From Aplectana chamaeleonis (lineage: Eukaryota > Nematoda > Chromadorea > Rhabditida > Cosmocercidae): a stretch of 64,000 bases of DNA. Of the stretch, positions 22,076 through 35,374 are shown one piece after another. The stretch is taken from the NCBI GenBank assembly GCA_029168955.1, contig JAPDOI010000132.1, positions 682,001 to 746,000 on the forward strand. The letters are read 5' to 3'. Under the pieces are notes generated by a model. The model was not told where the DNA came from. It did no database searches and worked only from the letters and a program-made list of their open reading frames with translations. The stretch's first letter is position 1. Each line of letters begins with the position of its first letter. Position numbers and translations under genes: made by a program.

Positions 22076-22904
22076 TTAATGGGGTGCATGTATCTCACAC
22101 GACAGGAGAGATCACTCGTCGACATTTGGCACTGTCATAGCGTTTGCACTCATGTATTTCTACGTGTAGGATGCTTAACCTACAATTCTTGATTATTGTC
22201 TGTTCTACGGCCATATGCTAACCGTCCCCGAAAAATGAATGGTAGCCCCTACCGTAAATCGATGCCTATGAAATGATTTACACCAACTTATTTGAGTTTT
22301 AAAGTCGCCTTATCTGGTATAAAATGATGATTGATGACGTGGTTTTCTCCCAACTTTCCCTTACTCTGTAGCAAGACGACTTTTGTGGAGGACCATAAAA
22401 ACCTGGACCATAAAAGGGAGTCTTCAATAGTGATAGCTCGGTTCTGTCGCATCGAAAAGTGAGATGGTCTTGGAACAACACCAAATAAGAATCTATCAGG
22501 TCTTTCTCGGCTCATTAGCGTGGAATTTCAAATCTTCGGAGGCTTATCACTAGCTCTTCAATGTTTAATGGATGGACGTTCAATACGTAATGATTGTTTC
22601 TCCCAGCGGGAGAGGTATGCAAACAGTTCCTAAGTTCCCCTTTGTAACTGCCCCTGTGCATTATCGGAATTGCCATTGTATCTGTGTTTACACATGCATT
22701 TCAAAGAGGATTTGGTGCACATGGGTCAGTTTCGGTATGAAATTAAGAAAAAAAAAATTAAATTAAAACAGGCCACCAGTAAACACTGTGATAACACTAT
22801 CAGTTATGTTGCTAGATCGCCTATAACTTTTTTTGCTTTAATATCGTCAATAAATCAAACACAGTTTCAATAGCCAGGTATATGCAGTGTTGCAAATTGC
22901 TTAA

Positions 22905-23392
22905 AGGCAGTGTCCACGATAAAAACCATGTCTGATTTTTTTGGTGGAGATCGGCAGCTGCTGAGCCTAGCGGAACCCTAAAGTTGAAAAAACTGAGAAA
23001 AATGAGCTCGGAACGGTCCCCTACGACCCCAAAGTTGCACACCCATCAGCTCGTCACCCCCAGACGCACTTTCCACGCCCACCGACGTGAACAAATGAAT
23101 GCTCGAGATTGCGAGATGAGCGATGGTTCTCGATCAATAGCCCCGTTCTTCCCTTCATTCTCAATTTCTCTCTCTACTCAGGTCAGCTCGCATACATCGG
23201 CTGCAAAAGACGGAAGTTACAAGCCTCGGACAACTCGTCCACCATCTTTCCTTAGCTCAATATTTGAGGGACCATAACTCCGTTCCCTGAAGGTCTTGTG
23301 CGATTTCAGAGATATCATTACAATCAGCATAGGACCGTTTTCAAGATAGGGGGAAAAACAAAAAAAAACGATCCCTATCGTAAACACTGCCT
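22905..23392. mobile_element. TTAA-flanked MITE
   Basis: AGGCAGTGTCCACGATAAAA on the left and ATCGTAAACACTGCCT on the right, with TTAA at 22901-22904 and 23393-23396. The body is the reverse orientation of 20936-21420. Confidence 0.82.
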
Positions 23393-23416
23393 TTAAAGTT
23401 AGTTAGAAGCACTTAA

Positions 23417-23860
23417 AAGCAGCGTTCACGATGATCATCCTCGTTGACTTTTCATAGTGAAATGATGGGCGAGAAGGATCCTAGACTCCTAGAGCCGGAA
23501 GAACGGTGGAACACGATCCAGGAGTGGCAAAATAATGTCTGCATACAAGCGTTTTGGTGTTCTAGAACCGCCCTGTGTTCCGCCACCTCGATATGAACAA
23601 ATGGAGAATCAGATTACAAGAATAATCAAGTCAGGGAAGGGCTAATAGGTAAGCTGATCACCTGATTGCACTGATAGGCATCACCCTTTATAGCTGTCAA
23701 ATCCTCTACGCTCAAAAATCAACGTAGACAAGAGAGGACCTATTTCGGCTCAAAAGTACGGCTTTCGCGTCTTTTTAAAGCATGCATTGCTATATAGAGC
23801 ACAAGACCTTTCGTAAACCGTGGATGTGTTGGAAGTGAAACATATCGTGAACGCTCCCTC
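23417..23860. mobile_element. Decayed TTAA-family MITE
   Basis: Begins AAGCAGCGTTCACGATGATC after TTAA at 23413-23416. A degraded right end, ATCGTGAACGCTCCCTC, lies near 23844-23860. Confidence 0.45.
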
Positions 23861-24069
23861 TGAAGGCATTGATCACGATAGAATTCACTATCGAGTCCTC
23901 CAGGGGATGCGGACGGTCTGGTGCCCTTGTTGGCAAGGCATGCTTTGAAAGAACGCAAGAGCAGTGTTTAAAAAGGACCACCCTTGCTCAATTTGACTTT
24001 TGAGAATCGGAGAACCGACCGGTATGAAGAAATGATGCCTATCAGTATAATAGCGCTGAGCTCACTTAA

Positions 24070-24553
24070 AGGCAGTGTTCACGATGATTTTCGTTCCCGA
24101 GTTTTCCACTCAGAACAATGCGTTGGCTACCAAGTGTTCCCAAATTCACCAAGAAACGGCGAGAAACGCACTAAATCGTCCTAATTCAGAGATATTATTC
24201 TCTGGGCTGGACTAGTTTTCCGGTTAGATGATAATGTTTACAGTGGTTGCCACCGGTAAAAATGGGGCTGAAAAAAAATGGAAGAATATTCTGGGCTAAA
24301 CAGTATTAGTTAGGTTCGGAAGGAAAGAGCGGAGCAACACAAAATAGGGAACTATATAAGACGGGTCCACGAACGATTTCGTTGTCACAACAAACACTTC
24401 CTATGATACTCAAGAGACGGGGTGATACTTGAGGATATCGTGCCCTTCTAGTGGGTTTTTCTCGGTTTCTTTGTCATTTCGGTCCTACTCGAGAGCCAAA
24501 CAATCGATTTGGAGATTGATCTCAAAAATCGAGGATTATCATGAACACTGCCT
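24070..24553. mobile_element. TTAA-flanked MITE
   Basis: AGGCAGTGTTCACGATGATT on the left and ATTATCATGAACACTGCCT on the right, with TTAA at 24066-24069 and 24554-24557. Confidence 0.8.
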
Positions 24554-24557
24554 TTAA

Positions 24558-26089
24558 CAGAGCTTCTTTGATTTGATTATTTGTTGCTGTTATCAAAATT
24601 GCGTATTTTCATTCGGTCACGTCGAGGGGGCAGAATGCGGGCACAAAGCGTCTCGGAGCCTTTAAAACACTTGTTTGCAGCCGTTCTTTCGCCATGCCTG
24701 ACTCGTTGTCTGCCTGCCTTTCTACTCTGATAGCCAACGTTGCCAGGGGTGGTAGCAAACCTACTGAAATCGGCACTTAAGGGTGACGTCAAAGTAACGC
24801 TTGAGTGCCACTTTAATTACTAGAGGGTTACGTGATGGGCAGAAGATGGTGGGGTGTGGCAGTTCTCTCCCTACAAAATTTGTTCTTCAGTCGATTTCGA
24901 ACCAGCGCCCTATTCACTGAGTACGGCGAGCAGTCACACTGCGCTATGTCGGCGACGGTTGGTACGTGCAATGCTGTTTGTTATCACTGCATTGATGACA
25001 AACCCTTCAAAATCGTTGAACGTTTCCACAGTTTTAACAACATCCTTTGTGAATATTCGTCTTTCTCACTGTTGAATATGGCAAATGTGATCTAAACTGA
25101 TTCCCTTCCTTTTCTTCTGGTCTGGATTCTCGATTTCGATCAGAATTCACTCTTCCCGCAATCCAATGCGGTTTTTTATCCGGCCATACGATCTTTTTCT
25201 GTTATTTTCCAAGGAATGAACTCTGCTAGAAACTTTTTTCCAATAAGCTTTTTTGCATTTGTAGAGAGCTCAAGATTTCGATAGTCATCAACAAAGATTT
25301 CGATAATCATCAACGACAACACTTTTTGGTCCGAACATAGTTATCAGCCGTTATATTTTTCCAAGGCCGCAGCTTTGCTGCAGGCGATATTAGAGATCGA
25401 GAGCTCACTGCACACGCCCTGGAGTTTACTGTACTGCTCAGCTGCATAAAAGATACATAGATGATATTAGTTTTGAAGGCAAGTTCCACTATTTTAATAC
25501 AATGAAAAAGTTTTTGATCGAAAAATCCCCCTTCTCTCGTAGATTCTGACCGATCTTTTGCAATTGTAGTCTCTTCACCTACCTAGCCCATGTCTGCAAA
25601 GAATGTTTTGCTCTGAAATAGCGTGTATTATTGTACCGCACTGCAAGTGAACTAGCTGCAATGGTCCATTCAGCTTCATTCCAGTGCTTTGCTGCCGGCG
25701 TAATTTTTTTCAAACGTCTCCGTCTCGTTGGCAGAGAACCGACATAAGACTGGCAGTATATCAAAACATGTTGAAAAAAAAAAACGCCTCAGTTGGGTTA
25801 GAGTTGTTCATACTCCCGTCGTCGAGCGGCGCAGCCATTGCATCTCTGTAATATTGAACATGCAGCGCTGCACGATCAATATTATGAGATCGCTCTTTGC
25901 CCCTATCTCGGCGACGGAAGTATAAAAGACGACTTAAATCTGTTGGCGGCTAGGATGCGCTTGCCGGTCTTTTTGCTTCATTAGGAAGGCGAAACTCATC
26001 TCTTGCTTTGCAAACTGATATGGCTCGATTAATTTTCTGTAGGAAGCTACGAAATCTTCGCAGGTACCTGATGCGGAATCATCTGAGCG
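24558..26089. other. Intergenic stretch, unassigned
   Basis: Short ORFs at 24832-25095 (+) and 25579-25764 (-) have no recognisable domain. No repeat structure was seen. Confidence 0.3.
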
Positions 26090-26097
26090 TTAGTTAT

Positions 26098-27330
26098 TAC
26101 CCTTCTCCAAGTTTGCCCGGATGCGGTCTCCTACAACAACGACACAGATAACACCAGCGTTGCCGTTGCGCAAGAAGAATATGCTAACAAGGGGAGTATA
26201 AAAAGCGTAGGTCGGATCTGCGACAACGACTAGTATGGTTAGTATCTCTTCTGGCTCGATAGTAAAGATGCGCAGTATCCCGCCGCAAGCCGCAGGCTCA
26301 AAAAAGTTATGAGCATTTTTTAGGCCTGGCGAAAAGGCAAGGGTACTCATCAGGCATTTTTTTTGGAGTTTCAAAAAATTTTCTCGGATTTAGCTCAAAA
26401 GTTGTATGTAGGGGTAGTCTGGGGTAGCGAATACGAATCTGGAGTCCATTTGACAAAATTTTGAGATTTACTGTAGGTTACGGTAGGTAACATGTCATTT
26501 AGGGGTCAAAACCCACCTTAGTATTTTAAAAATCGACAAACAGACGTTAGGTTCGTATTCTCAACACCAAATAACCCCCGTATACAAACTTTGAGTAAAA
26601 TCTGAGATTTTTACCAAACTACCGTATACCCACCGTAATCTACTGTAATCTGCAAAAAATCGATGAACGGACCCCAGATCCGTGTTTAGCACTCCAAATA
26701 ACCTTCAGCAAATGATTTTGAGACATATCTATGGTAGAAAACCGGAAATCTCGAAAGTGGCGTTTTTGCCTCGAAATTTTACCCGGTTGGAAAGGTCAAA
26801 ACAAAATGAGCCGAAAACTTTTGAAAATCGACTAACAAATCTCAGAATCGTGATCAGCGCCCCAAAAAACCCTCCTGGGAGAATTTTAAGTCAAATCTGG
26901 AACATTTTTTAAAACGCTTCCAGAGCCCTCAATTGGTAGAAATAAGCGCCCAACCGAAAATCCGTACAAGTTCAAAACGCTGTCAGTCTGGACAAAGTAC
27001 GGAGAATGTGCGTTCACCCAAAATTTGCTCAGGGGGGTAGGTTTGGAAGCTGAACACATTTATGAGGTCCGTTTCCGGATTTTCCGAAGAATAGCGCGCT
27101 TTCTGGAAGGTACAAAAAGCACAAAAAATGAGCTTTTTAAGCTTGTAAATTCTTCGAACTTGCGGCTCGCGGCGGGATACTGCGCGGTTTTACTATTGAG
27201 CCACAAAAGATACTAATGACACTAGTCGTTTTGGCAGATCCGACCCACGCTTTGTTTACTTCCCTTGTAAGCGGCACAAGGCAGGAACTCGATGTGAGCA
27301 CGTTGCAAACTGTATGTTCACACTGATCCT
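26098..27330. mobile_element. Putative DNA transposon remnant with ~150-bp inverted ends
   Basis: Left segment 26190-26310 (GTAGGTCGGATCTGC, ACGACTAGTATGGTTAGTAT, GCAGTATCCCGCCGC) is found inverted at 27150-27260. The interior carries CTGTAGGTTACGGTAGGTAA-type sequence and no transposase ORF. A third, weaker copy of an arm lies near 40830-40930. Confidence 0.6.
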
Positions 27331-28774
27331 TATTCATAAAAGTGCACTATGCCTTATAACAATTTTTTAAACGTTCGCTAGGATTAAAAAGAACAATATC
27401 ACGCATCAAATAGGTGCATTAGCGTTCGTGATCCCATCGACCATGTGCGGCGTGAAGCTAACAATTTCTAACCCAACGATTTGGTGTATGCAGGTATACC
27501 TATAAAGACAGCTTTGATATGTAACAAACATATGTTGATAGTACTCATTCGAGATTTCACAATTCCGATGCTGTTTCAAAAACACTTGCCGCATTTTTTT
27601 TGGAGAACTGTACCAATCATTGCTAAGAAAACCGAGGTCATAAACTATAGACTCAATAGAACAAATAAAAATTAAATAAAGGGCAGTGTGAAGTGCATTA
27701 CCCTCCGTGCCACTTCGGTACGAACACTTGTGTTCTCCATGTGCGTCGCGATTAGCCCCGAAAATGAAACTTTGCAAGATCAGAGTAAAATCAAATTAAC
27801 TCATAGGATGAGAGCATTTTAAGAAATAACTAAACCAGGGCATACGTATACAAATTGTATTTGAAAGACATCAAAGAGAAAGTGACACAGAAATGAACTA
27901 AAGAAGGGACGAGAACCCGAAACTTAATAAAACGCGTAAAGGCAGAAACCAAAGGCAGCTGGCAGCGGCTGGCATGTGCATATAATTATCTCCAGTCACC
28001 AATCAATGACTGTGATGGCGAGCAATTTCTACTCGGGGGTAGAATTTCGGAGATGGCGATCACAGTGTCTCACCGTCTTCTCCTACACACTATTTCGCCG
28101 TCCTCTCTCACAAAGAACGAGACAACGGTCTCGTTACCATCATGTGAACGAGAAGAGCACCCGGAAATGGCGGCGAAATCTGCTCATGAGGTCGACCTTA
28201 TGTCAACCTCTCGTGTAATGATTCAGTTTTTGAGCATTCTGGACCCTTCATAGCGACTCTACAAAGCTTAGCCTCAAACATAACGTGCCACTTAAGTGGC
28301 ACTTTGAGCTCACCATCATGTCCCGCTTTCGCCTAGTTTGCTACCACCCAGTTGTTTTTCACTTTACTGCAGATATCCACCGACAATGATAATCGTGAAT
28401 GCTGATGTCAAGTAACAGCAAATATAATCCATGTGTTGATTATTTTATCATTATCCATGGTCCTTTTGACGGTAAACTTTCCGCGGAAATTCACCGCCAT
28501 CTGTTACCAAAGAATTTGAAAATGATTGGAGTTTATCTGACGATCACAAGCAGTCCGCAGGATAGCACTAACACGATGGTAAACTAGAGTCGTTCTCAGA
28601 GCCACATTCCCGTCCGCAATTGTGAACTACGGCTATTACATCACGCGACATCATGATAATCGTGCTGAAAGAAAGGTGAATCGTGCCGGGACCAAATGGT
28701 CCCATCACGATTATCATCCTATTGCGTGATGCTGATGCAACAGACGTTGTCGGCGAATGCGGACCGGAATAAGG
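27331..28774. other. Intergenic stretch, unassigned
   Basis: Only short ORFs without domains. Two ATGATAATCGTG motifs near 28386 and 28650, with ACGATTATCAT near 28706, suggest a decayed repeat. Confidence 0.3.
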
Positions 28775-29327
28775 ATCTGACTCGGACATTCGTAGAGGGC
28801 GACCCCAGCGGCGAGTACAGGGCTAGCCGAGGATACATACTCGGGCGGCACCAAATTCGCCTCGGGTCACCCTCCGGTGCCATTGTAGGGTCAGCCGAGG
28901 TACTTTTCAGTGAGCCGAGGGATTTCATAAGTTTTTTCTTCAAGCCATTCAGGGTGTTTCGGGGCTTGCAGAGGGGACCCCTGGGACATTCCAGGACAGA
29001 AGTCATCTCTGTCCTGGGATGTCCCCACGCTCCGCGGCGGGGTGCATCCCCCGAGGGACCGTGGGGAGGTGGGCTTACAGTTGGGTACCAACCCCCCCCC
29101 CCCATCGGCGAAAAAATTGTCCCCGATGGATATTCTGGGGTGCGTTCCAAGAAGGTTTTCATGGAAGGAAAATGGTTCTGATAAGATATAACGAATGATA
29201 GGCTGAAAGAAATCTTCATTTCAGGTGGAATCTAGAACTATCATCGGTTGATATCGCTATCAAATACGATTTCCTTTGATGGTAACCTTTTGAAACGCTC
29301 CCCTGGAAAGTGACTCGAGATAACCGT

Positions 29328-29501
29328 CCTGGGGTGCGTTCCAAGAAGATTTCCACGGAAGGAAAAATCAACTTGATAAGAGCCAGCCAATGATAGATTG
29401 AGAGACCGCATGAAATGAGCCTATCTGTTAGATTATAATTTGTTATATCTTATCAGACACAGTTTGCTCCTATGGGAATCTTCTTGGAACGCACCCCAGG
29501 T
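29328..29501. repeat. Small MITE with CTGGGGTGCGTTCCAAG ends
   Basis: Inverted ends CTGGGGTGCGTTCCAAGAAG and CTTCTTGGAACGCACCCCAG. A related left end also lies at 29131-29160. Confidence 0.7.
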
Positions 29502-29522
29502 CCGGCTTCGTAGAGCCGACTA

Positions 29523-30145
29523 AGGCCCCGGTCATAGTTGGATGAGCCGACGCCTCCAGCCCGGTCGATACACACACAGAATGCATTGGAAATGGGATGC
29601 AAAAATCACTGGTGTATCCCCACCCCCCTTCGCACCCCCAACACCCCCGCACCCCGGTCGATACGTATGAACAACATGGTGAGGTGAAGCTGAGAAAATC
29701 ACTCGGTGTATCCCCGCCTCTCCCCCGCACCCCCGGTCGATACGTATGTTTAAAATGATGGAGTGAGGTTGAGAAAATCACTCAATGGATCCGACGCGGG
29801 CGATATCCATGCAATACGTGGATGACGGCGGATGAGAAAATCACCGGGTGGGTGGGTCGATGATAACACATTGCGTATCACTAGAAAGCTAACCTTACTG
29901 CTACCTCCGTGACTTCACCATACTCGCCTTCACTATTTCTCTGAACAGGTGCAATCCTGTTGGCCACGTAATCATCGTCATATCTAGTTGGATGCATCGA
30001 GTGATTTTCTCAACCTCACTCCATCATTTTAAACATACGTATCGACCGGGGGGGTGCGGGGGGGTGTTGGGGGGTGCGGGGGTGCGGGGGAGCGGGGGTG
30101 CGGGGATGCAGATGCAAATAGCACCAACTATGACCGGGGCCTAAG
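29523..30145. repeat. Inverted-repeat element with GGGGTGCGGG tracts
   Basis: Ends GGCCCCGGTCATAGTTGG and CCAACTATGACCGGGGCC, each bordered by TAA, suggest a 3-bp target duplication as in PIF/Harbinger elements. The arms repeat TCGATACGTATG and GAGAAAATCACTC. G-rich runs near 30045-30110 are locally expanded. Confidence 0.65.
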
Positions 30146-30584
30146 GCACACTGTGAGATGAAAAGCCTTCTATACCAGCAAAAGTGTTAATACTTCTGTC
30201 CAAACATGTTAGTGATCCTGATATCGCATCCACGTTGCACGAAAATGCGTTCAACGTGAAACTTCCGCGGGCGAGCGCATTTTCTCCTCGTCTCGCCTCA
30301 TTCGAGTCCACGCATTCAATTTGTATCCTCGGGTCAGCCTCAACGCCCAAAATTACGTCGGGTCGCCCGCCCTCTACGAATGTCTGAGAAGAACGACAGT
30401 AGATGCCGGGCTTCCAGTTGCGGTCTTTTAGCATTGAGTAATAATGACTGTTTTTCATGAGAATTCACGTTTATGAAGCATGTTGTTCTGTACTAAGAAA
30501 GACTTTGTAGAGCATTCACGATAGTACTCGATAAATCGGCCCTCGATTGCACAGTTGGAGCGCACTTGACTACACAACTGACGC

Positions 30585-30606
30585 TCACAGCCGCCGCCAT
30601 GACTTT
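30585..30606 (-). CDS. GT11 copy B exon 8 (terminal)
   Basis: 22 nt after acceptor TTTTTTAG. It completes the Leu codon and encodes KSWRRL then TGA. Confidence 0.85.
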
Positions 30607-33600
30607 CTAAAAAAAGGATTGAAGTATATTCTCTAAAAACGGTCTGTGAAGCTTGCCTCGCCATGAAAAATTGCAAATAGCGAAAATGACTTGCATACAG
30701 AAACAGTTCCTTGCTCGGGACTTTGTCGCCGTGTTTCCTCGTGTCATTAGAGTAGAAGACAGCATTTTGGTCTAGGATGAAAAACGCCAGGAACCATCCA
30801 AATGTGGAAGTCGCGGCAGATATGTAAAACGAGCGACAGAGTTGTGATGATAGATACAGTTCCAAAATATCCTTGTTATTAGAAACAAGTACGTCCTTAA
30901 AGAGGCGGCTTGTATGAGGAGCTAAGAATCGCACCTTGTGCTCCAACTATGTACATACTTCCTTCTTGCATTTTGCACTGTTCACGATTTCCTTTGTCAA
31001 ATTTCGCATGAATTGTTGATCATCTCCAAAAACGACGAAGCGAGAAGTTCCCTGAGTCATTAAAACTAATCTGAAAAGGTGGTCGATGACAAATATAACA
31101 AACGTACAAACTGCTTAGCAATACTGTTTGCTGCGTAAACAGTTTGGGTGACATCAGTAGAAATGTTTCTCTCAACAAAATCGGTTCGACGAATGTGAAT
31201 GCATACAGCACTGTTCCGAGGTCTGAAAAAGTACCAAGTTACAAATTATGAACCTCTACATAGGTAACAAAAACACATATAGTCTATGTCATGGAAGGAG
31301 GAGGAAAGGGTCTTGGGTGTAAAACAATTTAATCGATAGCCATCACATTTTATTTTTCTCGCGTTCCATTTTTTCCACTTCCTTTCCAGTGGAATGACAC
31401 GGACTATATGTAACTGTATTGTTATTGGAAAAAAAGCACAGCAGTACACTGCCATTGCATCGATAACAGCTCCGCCTTCCTTCGTAATATTGGCCGAAAA
31501 CGTCAAAAAACCACGTATTTCATCGAGATAACTGTCGAAGTATAGAGGATTATGTCCAAACACGAAACCCAGTAGCAAATATTCAGCAGTATGATTGATG
31601 AGTCTGGAAATTATTATAGGTGAAAGTAACTCGTTCATTGCAGTCAATGCTTGAGGACAATGAAAACTCTCATAATTCCATTGTAAATTGGAAAGTCTGG
31701 GTCCGTTTGCAACAAAAATAGCGTAAAATTGGCTGAAAACGAGCCTGAACACGTCCTTTATAGCCCTAAACTCAAATATTGTACGCTCGAAAAGTCCACG
31801 GCCACCGATTGAAGTTTAGATCTAACGCGGATAGCCAAAACTTTGTTATCCTCTCCATGATGCCCGACTTCACACTTCATTTAGATATTTGATGTTTTTG
31901 TGAGGCCGATTCGCAGTTGTTTGTCCCATTCGGTGGTAATGGAGGGTGAATTTAGGACAGTATAGGAACGATTCGGGTTTGTTTTTAGTAGTTTTTTGAC
32001 ATTTTCGTTATAATATACCCGAACCTTCTGTTTCCAGTAAAAACTCAGGGAATGTTCCAGTCGTAAACACTGACGCAAAGCATGGACAGTTCCCAAAAAT
32101 GATTAACTATAAGCACCTTCGTGGATTGTCGTATGAGCAACAGGATCGAGCAAAATCCACTGCAGTTTCGTTTGTTCCGTTCTAAAAGTTTATGGTTGGA
32201 ACATGACTATTGGCTCGCAACAGACCTATTCCTGTCATGACCACTACATAAACAACTACTGAGCTGCAAACAAGACACTTCCTGGGGTACCATTAACCGA
32301 CGTTTCGCAACCCTTCCTCAGGGAGGCCAGCAGACCGGCCGCGGAGAGTCGACAGCGCTGATTTTTCATCCGCCCGTACGCGGTAGACAAATACTTCGCA
32401 GCCCTCCTGCCACCGCTTCGCAACTAATATAAAGACTGACGAAGGACCCTAGGTTTTTTTAGACTTGGATCGCGTTGCGATCACACGGTAGCGCCCCATA
32501 TCGATCAGTTCGCGTCGCGGTATCGTGTCGCCTTCAGAGTTGATCGCGCTAGGTGGAGGAGGTCACGCCACGAATGGTGCTCTCCGGTTGCAGAAGGGAA
32601 AATGACGCAAATCCCACAGGCGGCATTCAGAGTTCACTCGCGGCGCAGCCCGATGCTATGATCAGCCTAAGTATCGATCAAGCGACGTCGCGTCGCGTTA
32701 TCGCTGGGTGTTCATAGTGAAGAGGCGCTATACATTCAAAATGCCTTTCGCGCGCCTTGCAATGCAACGCAACGTGATGGTAGTCGCGTGATGGCAAACT
32801 CGTTGCTGCTTTCCGTCAGTGTTTTGTTCATTAGCACAACCAAATCGAACTATGAATGAAGTAAAACAAACATAACTAGGATCTAATGCGTTTGAAAGAA
32901 CACGAAAAAAAAACTCTTGGTGTGGTGAAGAAAAAAAACTGCCGTTGCGTGTTTACGAGAAATGGCGTACGTACGCAATAGCGCGTAGTCGCCCAGTGTT
33001 CGTGGAGCGTTCACACCTAAATACCTGCGCGAAGCGATCTTCGCGTCGCACTGGCATGTTCCATCGCGTCGCCCCGCGAAAACTCTGAACGCCGCCATAG
33101 GGTATTGCTTCGCGATCGCGGCGCCCCACTGCTAAGCGCGACGTGGCGAACGCGAAGCGATCTTTTATGGGATTTGAGTCACTTCCTTTCTTATTTAAGT
33201 TTTAGTACTTCTTCTCCTGTATTATTCATTATTACATCTTGTTTCTAATGTTGTGCTCCTTAAATGCAGTGCTCACGAAGAAAAAGTTGCACGTTTTTTT
33301 TGGCTAAAACGTAAGCTTCGGGTCCCTCTAAAAAGATTGAGAACGGAAGTGCGACGAAAAACTGCCGGTAAGTGGGCGAAAATCTCTTGGGCCAGCCAAC
33401 CCATTGGGCCACTCCACCCACGTCCTATAACAGTTTCCCTGAATTCGTGGTAAGATGAGTGATGGTTTCCGATCAGAAGTCCCGTTCTTCCCTTCATTCT
33501 CAACGTCTCTCATTGCTCAGGTCAGCTCGCACACGTCGGCTGCAAAAAACGGGAGTTACAAGCCTCGGACAACTCGTCCACAATGCTTCCTTAGCTGAGT

Positions 33601-35283
33601 TTTGAAGGGCCATAACTCCGTTTTCAGGGGGCCTTGTACGATTCCAGGAACATCATTGAAATCAGCATGGGACCGTTTTCAAGATAGGCGGAAAAACAGA
33701 AAAACGACTTCCATCGTGAACAGTGCCTTTAAGTACGAGAAAACCTAAACAGGCAGCAGCGACCGTTTATCCATACGTGTTCCATCACACTGTTTTGCCA
33801 GTGGAGGTGTTCAACGAGTTTTATCATGCATCAACATACCAACTTCATGCGTCTTCAGCTTGATAAAGGATATGGATAAACGGTCGCTGCTGCCTGTTTA
33901 GGAGGCCCCTTTAAGTACTATCGTACGTTTCCTTGGCAGAGTTATGTTAGATTTTTTTTGAATTTCCTTCCTGTGATGTTTGTTGTTATTAATTTGTTCT
34001 TAGTATTGTTTTTCATCAGTCCATTCATGTTTTTGCATGGCAGGTCCATGTCGAGAATTTTCCCGGCGCATAAAAAATCAAAAAATCTCCATGAAAATCC
34101 ATGAAATCAAAACTTATTGTAATGAGAAAATACAACACTGAAAACAACATAACAGGAAAAAGAATGTGCAAGGAGCGGACTGATAGAGGAAAACTAGCCT
34201 ACAACACGAAAAAGTCTGGTTAAAAAACATGTTAGCCTAATCTTAGCTTCAGTAAAACTTTTCTGAGCTCCCCGTGGAGAGTGGTAATTTCTCGATTTTG
34301 CGCGGAGTGTTTACTGGCAGACCACTATCCTTGGCGGTCATAAAACAGTCGTCCATTGATTCCCTTTTCAACATTTAAATTAAACCACGCACTATAATGG
34401 AGCACTGAACGATGGTTGAGCAGAGAAAGCAGTCATCGAACACTCGCCCATCGATTCCCACTTTGTAATCATGATTGTACCGTCCACTAGTGTGGATCCT
34501 GCGAACGATGATTGAGCAGATAACTTTACGTTGAAATCTTCCTAAGACGCTCGTTGTGCACGATGCCGGTTCTGGTTAGGCAAATCACTGTTCGTCAGTG
34601 GCATCTGTGAATGGAAGGACTGCTCCGAAGAAATGCAGAATGCTTCCACGTAGAAAATCAATCCCTGATTGTTGAGGGCACTTCTAGACTTCCACCCCAG
34701 AAATTGTTGTTTAATTTGCCGCAAACATTTGTGAGAGACACGAAATGGGTCCTCCGTCAGCTAATACGTGTATATTAGCTCGTAGTGGTGGCAGAAGAGC
34801 TGCAAAAAGCTTGTTCGCCGCCTACGGGCAGTCGACCATTCAGCGCTGTTCAAGTGGTTTCCCGCGGGAAAAGTTACGGGACGTTGGCTGGTGGTGCTGC
34901 GAGAAATGACCTTTATGTGAGAGCACGCGTTCTGTGATCCACAATTGTATATCATGCCTAAGGTGCGTCCGAATGAGAGTGGCGGCTCATGCGGCCGGCG
35001 TGCTTGGCAGGCGGTCGTCGCGTTCGCCGCTCTCGGACGAGCATACGAAAAGTCCCCCCGCCATCGACTACGAGCGGGGCCGGCACCGGCTGGCAGCAAG
35101 CACTGCGCCGATCAAGCAGCTCTGCAGACGGTGGGAGAGCCCCGGCCGTCGTTGAAATCCAACACTCGTCCAAGGGCGGCACATGCGACGGCCGCCTGCC
35201 AAGCACGCCGGCCGCGTGGGCCGCCATTCTCATTCGGGCACACTTCACCTTATGCAGCATAAATAAATAAATAAAAAAATGAA

Positions 35284-35374
<91 letters not shown>

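Larger units (their letters stand above)
28775..30388. repeat. Composite inverted-repeat region
   Basis: The outer ends ACATTCGTAGAGGGCGACC (left) and the inverse GCCCTCTACGAATGT (right, near 30368-30384), each with a nearby GAGGATAC or GTATCCTC, suggest one element. Two smaller inverted-repeat elements are nested inside (29328-29501 and 29523-30145). Confidence 0.5.

Noticed and set aside
28696..29219. 161- and 166-aa overlapping ORFs on opposite strands
   Set aside because: They cover nested inverted repeats and G/C runs. No domain, and each ORF is the antisense of the other.
34958..35270. Several overlapping ~70-105 aa GC-rich ORFs on both strands
   Set aside because: They are mirror translations of an inverted-repeat element, not genes.
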